Source: Phyllobacteriaceae bacterium UBA1059 (lineage in GTDB: Bacteria > Pseudomonadota > Alphaproteobacteria > Rhizobiales > Rhizobiaceae). Taken from it: a stretch of 6,763 bases of DNA. Below, piece after piece: positions 5,778 through 6,763 of the stretch. The position numbers were made by a program, and so were the translations under genes. How positions within the stretch are numbered: the stretch's first letter is position 1; every line of letters starts with the position of its first letter. The DNA lies in assembly GCA_002316345.1 (NCBI GenBank), contig DCDI01000204.1:13451-20213 (forward strand), given 5' to 3'. The notes under the pieces are model-generated. The model saw nothing but the letters and a program-made list of their open reading frames with translations, ran no database searches and was not told where the DNA came from.

Positions 5778-6648
5778 CACGCAACCCAGCGGCTTGCTGC
5801 CGCCGGGTAGTCGTGTCGGTATCGTCGCGGGTAGTGGCAGCCTCCCGGTCAACGTCGCGCAAAGCCTGAGCCTTGCCGGCCTGAACCCCTTCATCTTTAT
5901 TCTGGACGGCGAGGCGGATCGTCTCGCAGAACTGCAACACTACGAGCATGTGGTTCTGCCGATTGAGGCGGCAGCGGTCGGCTTCGATCACATGAAGGCC
6001 GCCGGCGTGACGCATGCTGTGCTGGCTGGAGGCGTGGTCCGGCGCCCGAAGCTTCGGGCGCTGAAGTGGACGCCGCGCGTGCTCAAGGTTCTGCCGCGCC
6101 TCGCCATCGAACTGGCGCTGGGCGACGATGGCTTGTTGCGCGCTGTGATGCGCCACATCGAAAATGCAGGGATAAGCGTGGTTGGCGCGCATCAGGTCGT
6201 GCCGGATCTTCTGGCGCGCGCTGGGGCCATGACGCGTGTCTCGCCAAATGCTGAGGACGAGCGCAACATCAAGGCCGCGCTGGAAGCCGCAAAGGTGATC
6301 GGCCGTCTGGATATTGGCCAGGCTGCGATCGCGATAGGGGGGCGCGCTGTTGCCCTTGAGGGAATCGAGGGCACCGATGGCTTGCTTGAGCGCATGATCC
6401 CCTTGCGCGATCACGGTCGGCTCGCGGGCAAGACAGGCGGCGTGCTGGTGAAATGCGCCAAGCCTGCGCAGGATATCCGGGCCGATCTTCCGGCAATTGG
6501 CCCAAAAACGGTTCTGGATGCACGGCGCGCGGGTTTGCGCGGCATTGCGGTGGAAGCCAATCGCGCCTTTGTGCTGGACTTTGCCAAGACCGTCGCAGCG
6601 GCCGATGAGGCCGGGCTCTTCATCAGCGGGATCGAGGTGCAGCCGTGA
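5770..6648 (+). CDS. lpxI: LpxI, UDP-2,3-diacylglucosamine pyrophosphatase
   Basis: Hydrolyses UDP-2,3-diacylglucosamine to lipid X (2,3-diacylglucosamine 1-phosphate) and UMP. It is unrelated to LpxH and replaces it in most alphaproteobacteria (former DUF1009 family). With the GTG start it has 292 residues; Caulobacter LpxI is of similar length. Motifs: RVGIVAGSGSLP at 15-26, VLAGGVVRRP at 84-93, GDDGLLRAV at 118-126, and KCAKPAQDIRADLPAIG at 228-244. Asp239 in ADLPAIG probably corresponds to the catalytic Asp225 of the Caulobacter enzyme. The start is uncertain. GTG 5770 overlaps the lpxA stop by 8 nt, just as fabZ overlaps lpxD, but it has no well-spaced ribosome site. ATG 5752 would give 298 residues and a 26-nt overlap. 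The gene lies directly before lpxB, which uses its product. Confidence 0.93.
   Translation: MSDTQPSGLLPPGSRVGIVAGSGSLPVNVAQSLSLAGLNPFIFILDGEADRLAELQHYEHVVLPIEAAAVGFDHMKAAGVTHAVLAGGVVRRPKLRALKWTPRVLKVLPRLAIELALGDDGLLRAVMRHIENAGISVVGAHQVVPDLLARAGAMTRVSPNAEDERNIKAALEAAKVIGRLDIGQAAIAIGGRAVALEGIEGTDGLLERMIPLRDHGRLAGKTGGVLVKCAKPAQDIRADLPAIGPKTVLDARRAGLRGIAVEANRAFVLDFAKTVAAADEAGLFISGIEVQP
6634..6638 (+). promoter_or_regulatory. lpxB ribosome binding site
   Basis: GAGGT lies near the end of lpxI, 6 nt before the GTG at 6645. It supports a GTGA overlap start for lpxB. Confidence 0.6.
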
Positions 6649-6763
6649 ACCAGACCGCCAAGCCTTTGCGCATCGCTATCGTGTCTGGCGAAGAATCGGG
6701 CGATCTGCTTGGCTTCGATCTGGTTCGTGCCATTGAGAAACGAGCCGGGCGCCCTGTTGAACT
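6645..6763 (+). CDS. lpxB: LpxB lipid-A-disaccharide synthase, 3'-truncated by the window edge
   Basis: Only the first 39 residues are present. LpxB joins lipid X to UDP-2,3-diacylglucosamine to make the lipid A disaccharide at the inner face of the cytoplasmic membrane. The N-terminal signature is clear: LRIAIVSGEESGDLLGFDLV at 8-27, matching the family pattern (I/V)AGExSGDxLGA. The GTG at 6645 is the likely start because GAGGT precedes it by 6 nt and it overlaps the lpxI stop as GTGA. Order and function agree, since the upstream gene supplies one substrate. The glycosyltransferase core lies outside the window. Confidence 0.92.
   Translation, partial: MNQTAKPLRIAIVSGEESGDLLGFDLVRAIEKRAGRPVE

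Noticed and set aside
4478..6414. Long minus-strand open frames opposite fabZ (4478-4957), lpxA (4878-5522) and lpxI (5572-6414)
   Set aside because: Each is codon-aligned with the sense gene beneath it and has the same explanation as the 797-codon frame. The sense proteins carry full family motifs and catalytic residues.
1..6763. Mobile elements, tRNA or rRNA genes, CRISPR arrays, or a new multi-gene system
   Set aside because: All gene-sized stretches are accounted for by conserved core genes in an expected order. I saw no transposase fragments, terminal repeats, spaced direct repeats or tRNA-like folds.

Overview
The window is a segment of the conserved envelope-biogenesis cluster of an alphaproteobacterium. 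Its order is rseP (3' part), bamA, lpxD, fabZ, lpxA, lpxI and lpxB (5' end), all on the + strand. Three things point to Hyphomicrobiales (Rhizobiales), probably a Rhizobiaceae-like lineage. The third lipid A step is encoded by lpxI rather than lpxH. No skp/ompH gene lies between bamA and lpxD. The BamA and LpxD proteins read like the rhizobial/Brucella forms I remember. This is recognition by eye, not a database result, and I cannot name a genus.

Layout. Positions 1-779 hold the C-terminal part of the site-2 protease RseP. Positions 780-996 are the only sizeable non-coding stretch. It carries two nested inverted repeats, a CtrA-like box, a possible sigma70-type promoter, and a 26-codon reading frame that ends across the bamA start codon. 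bamA (997-3360) is followed by a strong hairpin without a T-run (3372-3398) and then by lpxD (3412-4467). From lpxD onward the genes are packed tightly: lpxD/fabZ overlap by 8 nt, fabZ/lpxA are 10 nt apart, lpxA/lpxI probably overlap by 8 nt, and lpxI/lpxB overlap by 4 nt. fabZ, lpxA, lpxI (preferred start) and lpxB all appear to start with GTG or TTG.

Function. RseP cleaves membrane substrates within the inner membrane. BamA inserts beta-barrel proteins into the outer membrane. LpxA, LpxD, LpxI and LpxB are four steps of the Raetz lipid A pathway (the deacetylase LpxC is not in the window). FabZ uses the same kind of 3-hydroxyacyl-ACP pool that LpxA and LpxD draw on. The cluster thus joins supply of outer-membrane lipid with assembly of outer-membrane protein.

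The coding content is ordinary and well known, and I see no mobile element, RNA gene, CRISPR array or novel defence-type system. The less explained material is the rseP-bamA leader and the bamA-lpxD hairpin. Very long open frames on the minus strand (one of 797 codons) are explained as codon-aligned shadows.
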